A stretch of 64,000 nt of DNA from Desulfosudis oleivorans (GTDB taxonomy: Bacteria > Desulfobacterota > Desulfobacteria > Desulfobacterales > SURF-7): the NCBI GenBank assembly GCA_020723305.1, contig DYJC01000003.1:186584-250583 (forward strand), in the 5' to 3' direction. Below are positions 35,646 to 43,148 of the stretch, in pieces; the stretch's first letter is position 1, and every line of letters starts with the position of its first letter. Position numbers and translations under genes: made by a program. The notes below the pieces were generated by a model. The model was not told the DNA's origin. It saw nothing but the letters and a program-made list of their open reading frames with translations, and ran no database searches.

Positions 35646-36270
35646 GTTTATGATGACCAGCTGCTGCGCCTTTTTGGGGGTGCGCTTCCTGATGATGCCC
35701 GCCGCCTTCGAGTTTGGCAGCATTATAAATCCCTTCCACATAATGTATAAAAATCACATAGGCTTCAATGAACTCACGACCCGCATCAATGCTTTTATCC
35801 GCATCCTTTTTCTTTTCCATGGCATGCTCAAACCGTTTTCGGATGCCGTCGGTGACTTCATTGGATATGTCTTTCACCAGTTCATCCACTGAGCCGGTTT
35901 CAAGGGATTTATCGGCATGGGTAATGGCAGGATCGACTTCTCCTGCGGGCTTAAGCCCTGTATACGGTTGCCCCTCCCCGGCCCGGTGGATTCGCACCAG
36001 AGTTTCAAGAAAATACATATCCGCCATTTCCTTGGCTTCAGGGCTCAATGCTCTTACGGACAGGGTTTTTTTAAACATGTCGCGGATTTGATTTTCATTT
36101 TCCTTTTTGACCCATTTCAGAACCGGAGTGATATCTTTGGTTTCAAGTGCCTTTTTTGCAGTGATCACTACCGGACCGTCCAATGTGTCGCAATGGGAAT
36201 AGGCCAAACCGGAAAAGAAAAGGAAACCTGCCAGGCAAAACGTCACAATGTAAAATAATTTTTTTTTCAT
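35635..36270 (-). CDS. DUF6448 secreted protein with His-rich tail
   Basis: 211 residues. Signal peptide MKKKLFYIVTFCLAGFLFFS, cleaved near 'AYS-H'. The mature N-terminus HCDTLDGPVVITAKKALETK is the family hallmark, followed by VLKWVKKENENQIRDMFKKT, YFLETLVRIHRAGEGQPYTG and a helical end with FIHYVEGIYNAAK. The last 23 residues are His/Gly rich and could bind metal; alternatively they mark where a deletion joined this gene to the hemerythrin remnant. AGAGGTG precedes the ATG. Function unknown. Confidence 0.75.
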   Translation of the reverse strand: MKKKLFYIVTFCLAGFLFFSGLAYSHCDTLDGPVVITAKKALETKDITPVLKWVKKENENQIRDMFKKTLSVRALSPEAKEMADMYFLETLVRIHRAGEGQPYTGLKPAGEVDPAITHADKSLETGSVDELVKDISNEVTDGIRKRFEHAMEKKKDADKSIDAGREFIEAYVIFIHYVEGIYNAAKLEGGGHHQEAHPQKGAAAGHHKHEK

Positions 36271-36395
36271 GTTGCACCTCTTTTTATGCGTGTTAAATGG
36301 TAAATATATATTGCCTCCTTGAAATGATACTAGAAATAAAAAACATTCCTTGATTTAGGTCAAGCCTGTAATCTTTTATTTTAACTGAAATGGAT

Positions 36396-36517
36396 GAGCT
36401 AATTTCAAAAGTCTGTTGTTGTAATTCCGGCGAAAGCTTGAATCCACTATTCTTGGCCTTTTTTTTGGCACCGACTTTCGACAGTGTGACGCTTTTTAAT
36501 AGTTTTGCAATTGGCTC
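36396..36517. repeat. 122-bp GAGCCAATT inverted-repeat element, copy 1
   Basis: Left end GAGCTAATTTCAAAA, right end TTTTGCAATTGGCTC. Relative to the copy at 55101 it lies in the opposite orientation: its left arm matches that copy's complemented right arm (GTCTGTTGTTGT against GTCTCTTGTTGT), and its complemented right arm matches that copy's left arm (AGCGTCACACTGTCGAAAGT against AGCGTCACACCGGCAAAAGT). Both are exactly 122 bp. Non-coding, MITE-like. Confidence 0.7.
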
Positions 36518-36530
36518 GGATAGATAATAA

Positions 36531-36560
36531 TCACTAAATAATTTAGCAAAAATTTAGTGA
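36531..36560. repeat. 9-bp inverted repeat
   Basis: TCACTAAAT and ATTTAGTGA separated by 12 AT-rich bases, just after repeat copy 1. It could be a regulator site or weak terminator; no gene is close enough to decide. Confidence 0.35.
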
Positions 36561-36619
36561 GATTTTATTTCGGTTTTTTATTTATTTCAAGTAATATTTG
36601 AAAACCAGGAGGTGCTGCC

Positions 36620-36637
36620 TTCGAATCCCTCCGGGCG
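36620..36637 (+). other. tRNA-Arg 3'-end-like sequence, possible att remnant
   Basis: TTCGAATCCCTCCGGGCG is the T-loop, T-stem and acceptor 3' strand of a typical bacterial tRNA-Arg, without a tRNA body upstream. An isolated 3' tRNA piece of this size is what integrases leave at the far end of an integrated element. No integrase is visible in the window. Confidence 0.4.
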
Positions 36638-36671
36638 TGTTAAATATCAGTGAGTTAAATGACGGAAATCA

Positions 36672-37688
36672 TCATGCGTTTTTAAGGGACGCAGTCTCGC
36701 CTTGGCAGGATGATCCGGAGCCGGCGACACATCCATAGCAATGGTTGTTGACGACGATTTCACGGTTCTTCAGCCGTTCCATATCAAAATTCATGATATT
36801 GTCCGGAGCGCTGTGATTGACTTTAAGTTTGAGCATCTGGTTGAAGTCACAATCGTAGAGAGATCCGTCCCATCCGACGGAAAGGGTCGTCCGGCACATG
36901 ACATGGGTAAGTGCGGCAGGGTTGAACGCATGGCAAAGCAGGTTGAAATAATCCTCGAAATTATCGGATTGAATCAGATACTCGAGGTAGCGTCCAACCG
37001 GGAGGTTGGTAATGCAAAAAAGATGGTTGAAATGGACGCCGTGTTCAGACAATAGTCGTTTGCGGTACTCATGTTCGAGCGACGCTTGGGAGCCCGGAAG
37101 ATAAGCACCCACGGGATTATGTACAATGTTGATGAATAAATTAGTCCCGCTCATGCCATACCCGCATGCATTGAGTTCCCGCATGACTTCGATTACTTTT
37201 CGAAACACGCCTGTTCCGCGCTGCCGGTCTGACCTGGCCTCCACGAAGTCCGGAAGCGATGTGACAATTTCAACATTTTGTTTTTTGAAAATATCAATAA
37301 AACGCCGGTACGGTTCATCCTGAAGGAGTGTCAGGTTGGAACGGACAATCATACGTTTTTTTAGAGGAGCTGCTTCATGAATGAACCACTCCAGATGAGG
37401 ATTCATTTCCGGCGAGCCGCCGGTAATGTCTATCGTGGAAATCGGGAAATTTTTGAGAATCTCCAGGCACTTTTCCAGAACCATCCTCGGCATGGTTTCA
37501 ATCCGCTTCGGGCCGGCATTGACGTGACAGTGACGGCAGGTCAGATTGCAGATGGTGCCGACGTTGATCTGTAATATTTCAATCCCGCCGGCCCGGAGTG
37601 GATACCAGTCAAGTTCTTGAATTTTTCTGGATAGAGAGGGAAAGCCGGAAAGACTTCCCAGGATGCGAAGCTGTTCGGCGGTGTCCAT
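36672..37688 (-). CDS. arsS: Arsenosugar biosynthesis radical SAM protein ArsS
   Basis: 338 residues. Radical SAM motif CNLTCRHCH near residues 48-56, then ETMPRMVLEKCLEIL, IDITGGSPEMNPHLEWFI, and a C-terminal DUF3641-type domain ending with the auxiliary cysteine cluster CYGCVAGSGSSCQG. This arrangement is specific to ArsS, proposed to attach the 5'-deoxyadenosyl group to arsenic in arsenosugar formation. It shares one base with the next gene upstream, its usual partner. No arsM is in the window, so methylation must be encoded elsewhere. Confidence 0.88.
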   Translation of the reverse strand: MDTAEQLRILGSLSGFPSLSRKIQELDWYPLRAGGIEILQINVGTICNLTCRHCHVNAGPKRIETMPRMVLEKCLEILKNFPISTIDITGGSPEMNPHLEWFIHEAAPLKKRMIVRSNLTLLQDEPYRRFIDIFKKQNVEIVTSLPDFVEARSDRQRGTGVFRKVIEVMRELNACGYGMSGTNLFINIVHNPVGAYLPGSQASLEHEYRKRLLSEHGVHFNHLFCITNLPVGRYLEYLIQSDNFEDYFNLLCHAFNPAALTHVMCRTTLSVGWDGSLYDCDFNQMLKLKVNHSAPDNIMNFDMERLKNREIVVNNHCYGCVAGSGSSCQGETASLKNA

Positions 37689-38017
37689 TACATCTCCTTC
37701 TTTTTGACGATTTTGCGCATTTGTGTGGTATGCGCCAGCGTTACACCGGCCATCATGGCAGCACCGACATGCGCGGCTTCCATCATCTCCTCATTGGAGA
37801 TTCCCAGGGATAGACATTTGATGGTGTAGGCGTCGATGCAGTACGGGCAGTTTTGCGTCATCGCGACTGTCAGGGCAATGAGTGATTTCTCCCGTTCGGT
37901 AAGTTTTCCGGCGTTTGTGGCAGCGCCATAATACTCAAAGAATTTATTGCCCTGATCGGTCGCCCATTCGGCAATATTCGGAAAATCAGCAAGGTCCTTT
38001 GGTTCGTAGTAATTCAT
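37688..38017 (-). CDS. AhpD-like protein associated with arsenosugar biosynthesis
   Basis: 109 residues of the carboxymuconolactone decarboxylase/AhpD fold: LTEREKSLIALTVAMTQNCP then YCIDAYTIKCLSLGISNEEM, with the redox-active CxxC of AhpD (CPYC), and a following HVGAAMMAGVTLAH helix. It resembles the arsenosugar-biosynthesis-associated peroxidase-like family. It precedes and overlaps arsS, which supports the call. Its role may be redox protection or an arsenic-transfer step; this is not established. Confidence 0.85.
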   Translation of the reverse strand: MNYYEPKDLADFPNIAEWATDQGNKFFEYYGAATNAGKLTEREKSLIALTVAMTQNCPYCIDAYTIKCLSLGISNEEMMEAAHVGAAMMAGVTLAHTTQMRKIVKKKEM

Positions 38018-38125
38018 ACCCTCCTCCCTTACAATATTATTTATTATCTAAAACGCTGTAAATGACAATCACCGGTTTTGCGTTGCCGGGAAGAATCTCA
38101 GCGCGGCCCTTGAATTTTACATTGC

Positions 38126-38210
38126 GAGCCAATTTTTAAACGACTGAAAAGTCGTAACACCTGCGAAAGCCGATGTCCAGATAAAAAATTGAAAATACTG
38201 GATAGTGTTA
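38126..38210. repeat. GAGCCAATT element, copy 2 (truncated)
   Basis: Starts GAGCCAATTTTTAAACGACT and follows the left arm of the copy at 55101 through 'GAAAATACTGGAT'. The opposite arm with its terminal repeat is missing. Lies about 110 bases upstream of the AhpD-like gene. Confidence 0.55.
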
Positions 38211-38248
38211 CGCTTTCCTCACAAAAAATCCTTTCATAAATCAACCTC

Positions 38249-38278
38249 CAATTCAAATAGATAATATCAATTGAATTG
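38249..38278. promoter_or_regulatory. Inverted repeat upstream of the Fe-S / alkB pair
   Basis: CAATTCAA and TTGAATTG separated by 14 bases, about 120 bases before the Fe-S protein start. A plausible dimeric regulator site; the protein is unknown. Confidence 0.4.
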
Positions 38279-38396
38279 TATACTTGAATAGAAATTACGT
38301 ATTGGACAGGAGAAATCTCGAAAAAGTATATTGCGATTCGCTTTCATCCTGTTATGGTGGAAAATCATCGGTCATGGCGGGATAAATATCGATCAT

Positions 38397-39617
38397 ATGA
38401 AAGCAGCGGTCGGAAAAGAATTGAAAACCTCGGGAGTTAAGGTGCTTATCCACCAAAAATTGAAGAGCGTTTCTGAAAATTGTAATGAATGCGGCCTTTG
38501 CGTGCAAGAGTGCGCTTTTCTCCAAAGATATGGAATCCCTAAGAAGATTGCAGACGCCTATGATCCCATGAACAGGCATCATCAGACAATGTCGTTTGAA
38601 TGCAGCCTCTGTCAGTTATGCGTTGCAGTTTGTCCTCAAGGGATAAACCCATGTGAAATGTTCATGGAGATGCGGAGAGAGGCTGTTTCAAGAGGCAGCG
38701 GCCATTATCCGGAGCATGCCCCCATTCTCGGATATGAGCGCCGGGGGCACTCCAGGTGTTTTTCCTATTATACGCTTCCTTTTGGTTGTGATACGATATT
38801 TTTTCCCGGATGCACCCTTTGCGGAACGAGGCCGGATAAGGTAAGGAAGCTTTACGAATACTTGAAGACAAGCATCCCGAAAATCGGTATTGTGCTGGAT
38901 TGCTGCATCAAGCCATCTCATGACCTGGGCCGCACAGAACATTTCAACGCTGTGTTCAATGAGATGAGGGATTATCTCCTGCATCACGGTGTTAAAAAAA
39001 TTCTTGTGGCATGCCCCAACTGCCTGAAGATGTTCAAGAGATATGGAGAAGGTTTTTCAGTCAAGACAGTTTATGAAGTGCTTGATGAAATCGGGTTGCC
39101 GGATACGCCGCTTTTGAAGGGATCGGTAACCGTTCATGATCCGTGTCCGTTACGGTTTGAAGGGGCGGTTCATAACGCAATAAGAGGGCTTATTGAAAAA
39201 AAAGGTCTGTGCGTGGAAGAGATGGAGCACAGTAAAACAAAATCCTTGTGCTGCGGTGAAGGCGGAATGGTGGGGTTTGTCTCTCCTGAGCTTTCCAAGG
39301 AATGGGCTGCTCTGAGGGGCCGGGAGGCCGGTGGAAGGAAAATAATCACCTATTGCGCAGGCTGCGCTGATTTACTGAATCAGGTTGCTGCAACGAATCA
39401 TATTCTCGACCTGGTGTTTGAGCCTCACGCCACCATGAAAGGAAAGGTGAAGGTTTCAAAAACGCCGGTAACCTACTGGAACCGGATCAGATTGAAACGC
39501 AGCCTTAAAAATATGGCAGGTACCGGGATTACAAGGGAGAGGACGTTACCATCCGTAACTGGGCAGAAAAAAAGCAGAATGATAAAGTTTATCTTTTCTC
39601 TGTTTTTCAACCCCTAA
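38397..39617 (+). CDS. HdrD/GlpC-like (Fe-S) oxidoreductase
   Basis: 406 residues from the ATG at 38397; the frame opens at TTG 38331 but that extension looks non-native. N-terminal dicluster ferredoxin domain: CNECGLCVQECAF and CSLCQLCVAVCPQG. Then two CCG-type segments: VLDCCIKPSHDLG with CPNCLKMF, and SLCCGEGGMVG with YCAGCADLLNQ. This is the soluble HdrCB/GlpC architecture. It may take electrons from or give them to a ferredoxin or quinone pool. It is 20 bases upstream of the AlkB gene, so a role in supplying its electrons is possible but unproven; AlkB normally uses rubredoxin. Confidence 0.8.
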   Translation: MKAAVGKELKTSGVKVLIHQKLKSVSENCNECGLCVQECAFLQRYGIPKKIADAYDPMNRHHQTMSFECSLCQLCVAVCPQGINPCEMFMEMRREAVSRGSGHYPEHAPILGYERRGHSRCFSYYTLPFGCDTIFFPGCTLCGTRPDKVRKLYEYLKTSIPKIGIVLDCCIKPSHDLGRTEHFNAVFNEMRDYLLHHGVKKILVACPNCLKMFKRYGEGFSVKTVYEVLDEIGLPDTPLLKGSVTVHDPCPLRFEGAVHNAIRGLIEKKGLCVEEMEHSKTKSLCCGEGGMVGFVSPELSKEWAALRGREAGGRKIITYCAGCADLLNQVAATNHILDLVFEPHATMKGKVKVSKTPVTYWNRIRLKRSLKNMAGTGITRERTLPSVTGQKKSRMIKFIFSLFFNP

Positions 39618-39637
39618 ATCAACGATAAGGAGCTGCT

Positions 39638-40681
39638 ATGGATATTTTATCATTCTATCTGGTATTCCTGGTTCCGTTCAGTGTTGTTGCAGGGTATATC
39701 ATGGGGGGTGCGTATACCTTTTTAACACCGGTGTTTGTTTTCCTCATTGTTCCGATTCTGGACATGGTGATCGGGGAAAACACCCGGAACTTTCCGGAAG
39801 AGCAGGCCGGGGATATCGAAAAGATTTTCGGATACCGGCTTGCAACCTGGCTTTGCGCACCCATTCAGATCGGCCTGGTATTCTGGGGTGCCGGTATCAT
39901 CACCCATGAAAAGCTTACTTTAATCGAGTACGCCGGGTTTGCTTTCTCCATGGGTACTTCTTCCGGGGTTCTGGGGATCAATGTAGCTCATGAACTGGCC
40001 CATCGCGTGAATACAAAACTGGAACCGGCCTTTTCCCGGATCATGCTATGGAGCGTGCTGTATATGCATTGGGGATTGGAGCATGTGGTAGGTCATCATC
40101 GCATGGTTGCCACTCCTGAAGATCCGGCCACTGCCAGATACGGGGAATCATTTTACCGTTTTCTGCCAAGGACGGTTCTGGGCGGACTCAACAGCGCCTG
40201 GGCATTTGAGGTCGACCGGCTGAACAGGGAGGGAAAGCCGGCCTGGAGCTCCGGCAACCGGGTTGTTATCGCTCTTCTTGCGCAGATATCTCTGCTGATC
40301 ATGATCGCACTTGTCTTTGGCGGGCATGCGTTGATCTACTGGATTGCACAGGCGTCGATTGCCATTACCCTTTTGGAGATTGTCAATTATATTGAGCATT
40401 ATGGTCTTGCACGGAAAAAAATTTCGGACAGCCGGTATGAACCGGTAAAGCCATGGCATTCCTGGAACTCAAGCAACTGGCTGACCAACCGGTTTCTGTT
40501 CAATCTTCAGCGGCATTCGGATCATCATTACAAACCCGGGCGACGGTATCAGATTCTGAGGCATCATGATGAAAGCCCGCAACTGCCGACCGGTTATGCA
40601 GGAATGATTCTGCTGGCTGCGATTCCTCCTCTGTGGCGATTCATCATGGATCCGAAGGTGGATGCCATAAACAGGAGATGA
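39638..40681 (+). CDS. alkB: AlkB-type alkane 1-monooxygenase (membrane di-iron)
   Basis: 347 residues (typical AlkB about 400). All four hallmark histidine motifs are present: NVAHELAHR, GLEHVVGHHRMV, NYIEHYGL, and LQRHSDHHYKPG. Several hydrophobic helices surround them (SFYLVFLVPFSVVAGYIMGG at the N-terminus). The EHxxGHH, NYxEHYGL and LQRHSDHH combination separates AlkB from ordinary fatty-acid desaturases. It hydroxylates terminal alkyl carbons using O2 and needs reduced rubredoxin. It follows the Hdr-like Fe-S gene by 20 bases with AAGGAGC before the ATG. No rubredoxin gene is adjacent. Finding an O2-dependent enzyme in a presumed anaerobe is unusual. Confidence 0.88.
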   Translation: MDILSFYLVFLVPFSVVAGYIMGGAYTFLTPVFVFLIVPILDMVIGENTRNFPEEQAGDIEKIFGYRLATWLCAPIQIGLVFWGAGIITHEKLTLIEYAGFAFSMGTSSGVLGINVAHELAHRVNTKLEPAFSRIMLWSVLYMHWGLEHVVGHHRMVATPEDPATARYGESFYRFLPRTVLGGLNSAWAFEVDRLNREGKPAWSSGNRVVIALLAQISLLIMIALVFGGHALIYWIAQASIAITLLEIVNYIEHYGLARKKISDSRYEPVKPWHSWNSSNWLTNRFLFNLQRHSDHHYKPGRRYQILRHHDESPQLPTGYAGMILLAAIPPLWRFIMDPKVDAINRR

Positions 40682-40711
40682 CCTGTCGGATCGGCAGGAT
40701 ATGGTGAACCG

Positions 40712-41437
40712 TCAATGGGTTTTGCCATTTTCCCGTATCATGGGAACAAAGAGGACAGGGATCACCTCTTTTTCACGGATGACTCCGTTCTCTTTTACCA
40801 GCAGCACCAGTTTTTGGTCATGGGCCTCTCCTACCGGAATGATCATCTTACCCCCTTCTGCCAACTGCTCCTTCAGGGGTTCAGGGATATGGGAAGGGGC
40901 ACAGGTTACAATGATCGCATCAAAAGGACTGTGTTCCTTCCATCCCTGATATCCGTCTCCGATCTTCACCTGAATATTTTTATATCCCAATTCTGATAAC
41001 AGTTTTTTAGACCGCTTGCCCAGGATATCGATGATTTCGATGGTATACACTTCTTTATACAGTTCCGCCAGAACAGCTGCCTGATATCCGGAGCCGGTCC
41101 CGATTTCAAGAACGGTTTTTCCCGGATTCGGGTTCAGGATTTCCGTCATGAGTGCTACAATATAAGGCTGGGAAATGGTCTGGCCTTCTCCTATGGGAAG
41201 AGGATAATCATTATATGCCTGGGAGCGGTGCTTTTTTGGAACAAATAAATGGCGATGGACCTTTTCCATCGCATCCAATACGCGCTGATCGGTTACACCT
41301 CTTTTCCGGATCTGATACTCAACCATTACACTGCGGAGCAGGGTGTATTCTTTTTCTTCCAGTTCGGATGCGACACAATGGACAGTTAAAAAAGAATAAA
41401 TGCAAAGACAGCAGATAATGTGGAATCGTTTTGTCAT
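40712..41437 (-). CDS. pcm: Protein-L-isoaspartate O-methyltransferase with signal peptide
   Basis: 241 residues from the ATG at 41437, chosen for AGGAG upstream; the frame opens at 41539. A SAM-dependent methyltransferase that repairs isoaspartyl residues: GQTISQPYIVALMTEILNPN, VLEIGTGSGYQAAVLAEL (SAM site), IIVTCAPSHIPEPLKEQLAE. The 35-residue extension before YTLLRSVMVEYQIRKRG is a signal peptide (MTKRFHIICCLCIYSFLTVH), so this copy is likely exported to the periplasm; most Pcm proteins are cytoplasmic. Confidence 0.88.
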   Translation of the reverse strand: MTKRFHIICCLCIYSFLTVHCVASELEEKEYTLLRSVMVEYQIRKRGVTDQRVLDAMEKVHRHLFVPKKHRSQAYNDYPLPIGEGQTISQPYIVALMTEILNPNPGKTVLEIGTGSGYQAAVLAELYKEVYTIEIIDILGKRSKKLLSELGYKNIQVKIGDGYQGWKEHSPFDAIIVTCAPSHIPEPLKEQLAEGGKMIIPVGEAHDQKLVLLVKENGVIREKEVIPVLFVPMIRENGKTH

Positions 41438-41636
41438 TGGATCACTCCTTTTTCTGTCACATTGTTTGTAAAGATTCATTGATGACCGGCGAATATAAAG
41501 ATGAATCCGGCCATCCGGAAGCCATCTTGTCGAGTTCAAATCGGGAATGAGGAAAGTATAGGAGGATCCGGCTGATTTTTCAAGTTATTTAAATATGGGT
41601 GACGATGACCTAATTTTATGGTAACTATTAAAAATA

Positions 41637-43142
41637 ATGAACAATGGATTCCATATGAAATTGCAATCTTTTTTGATGAAAAAACGCATATCCACAAAAC
41701 CGGTTCTGAAATGGTTTGGCATGCTGACAATCATCGGTGCTGTACTGGTAACAGCCGGCTGCATGTCTGTTGGACCGGATTATGTGAAACCGGATACCAA
41801 GGCACCGGACCGATGGCACAGCAAGCTCAAGAACGGCCTGGTGTCCGGCTCAGATTCCCCGCAGGCTTTGACCGCCTGGTGGTCGGAACTGAAAGATCCG
41901 GCACTCACCGGACTTATAAACCGGGCTGTTACAAGCAACCTGGATGTGAAGGAAGCCCGTGCACGGATCCGGGAGGCGAGGGCCAGGAGAAACATCCGTC
42001 AAGCCGGGCAGTATCCTTCTGTCACAGCTGAAGGTTCGGCAATCAAAAGCAGAACCAGTGGGGCCAATGGAACCAGTACGGAAAGCGATCTTTTCTCCGT
42101 GGGCTTTGACGCAGGATGGGAACTGGATCTGTTCGGTGGCGTGCGGCGAAGCATTGAATCGGCAGAGGCGGATATCGATGCTGGCCAAGAATCGCTTCAC
42201 CAGACAATGGTCAGCCTTCTGGCTGAGGTGGCCTTGAATTATGTAGAAGTCCGGACATTTCAGACAAGGATCGATGTGGCAAGGGCCAATCTCCGGTCTC
42301 AGGAGGAGACTTACCAGATCGTCGATTCAAAATACCGGGCCGGCCTCAGCAATGAATTGTCCGTGCAACAGGCGTTATACAATCTTTCCAGCACACAGTC
42401 CCAGATTCCGACCCTGGAAACCGGTCTGGACCAGGCCAAAAATCGTCTGGCTGTGCTTTTGGGCCTGATGCCGGGAAAGCTTCATAAGGAACTGGAATCT
42501 TATGGACAGATCCCGGTCACCCCGGTGACTCTGGCCATTGGAATACCGGCGGATGCGTTGCGTCAGCGGCCGGATGTCCGCCGGGCAGAACGGCTTCTGG
42601 CAGCCCAAACAGCAAGGATCGGGACAGCCAAGGCAGATCTCTATCCGAGAATCAGGCTTGGCGGCAGCATTGGACTGGAGTCCCTGTCTGCAGGCGACCT
42701 GTTCAATGATGCCACGCGTATCTGGCACCTGGGGCCCAGTATCAGTTGGCCGGTATTTGATGCCGGCGCCATCCGCAACAATATCACTGTCCAGACCGAG
42801 CTTCAGGAACAGGCTCTTTATCAATACGAGTCTGCGGTGATGACCGCTCTGGAAGAGGTGGAAAACAATCTGACCGCCTTCGTGAATGAGCAGATCCGGC
42901 GACAGTCTTTGATTGAGGCGGAACAGGCAGCCCGGAAAGCGGTCATGCTGGCGGAGTATCAGTACAAGGCCGGTCTGGTGGATTTCAGCATTGTGCTGGA
43001 AGCCCAGCGCTCCGCAAGTTCCTTTCAGGACAGTCTGGCCCAGAGTGAAGGCGCGGTGATCATCAACCTGATCCGCCTGTATAAATCCATGGGCGGTGGC
43101 TGGACTGCTTTTACCTCGGAAAACACTTCTCATAGCGAGTAA
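41637..43142 (+). CDS. TolC/NodT-type outer-membrane efflux lipoprotein
   Basis: 501 residues. An internal signal sequence (MLTIIGAVLVTAGCMSVGPD) ends in a lipobox TAGC, as in NodT-type outer-membrane factors; upstream Mets at 41637 and nearby leave the exact start open. 'VGPDYVKPDTKAPDRW' is the family N-terminus; two OEP domains follow, the second with PADALRQRPDVRRAERLLAA. It forms the outer channel for the macA-macB-like pump genes that follow by 6 bases. Confidence 0.88.
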   Translation: MNNGFHMKLQSFLMKKRISTKPVLKWFGMLTIIGAVLVTAGCMSVGPDYVKPDTKAPDRWHSKLKNGLVSGSDSPQALTAWWSELKDPALTGLINRAVTSNLDVKEARARIREARARRNIRQAGQYPSVTAEGSAIKSRTSGANGTSTESDLFSVGFDAGWELDLFGGVRRSIESAEADIDAGQESLHQTMVSLLAEVALNYVEVRTFQTRIDVARANLRSQEETYQIVDSKYRAGLSNELSVQQALYNLSSTQSQIPTLETGLDQAKNRLAVLLGLMPGKLHKELESYGQIPVTPVTLAIGIPADALRQRPDVRRAERLLAAQTARIGTAKADLYPRIRLGGSIGLESLSAGDLFNDATRIWHLGPSISWPVFDAGAIRNNITVQTELQEQALYQYESAVMTALEEVENNLTAFVNEQIRRQSLIEAEQAARKAVMLAEYQYKAGLVDFSIVLEAQRSASSFQDSLAQSEGAVIINLIRLYKSMGGGWTAFTSENTSHSE

Positions 43143-43148
43143 TCTGTC

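Noticed and set aside
36531-36560. Terminator for arsS
   Set aside because: The hairpin lies over 100 bases beyond the arsS stop and has no T-tract on that strand, so I list it only as a repeat.
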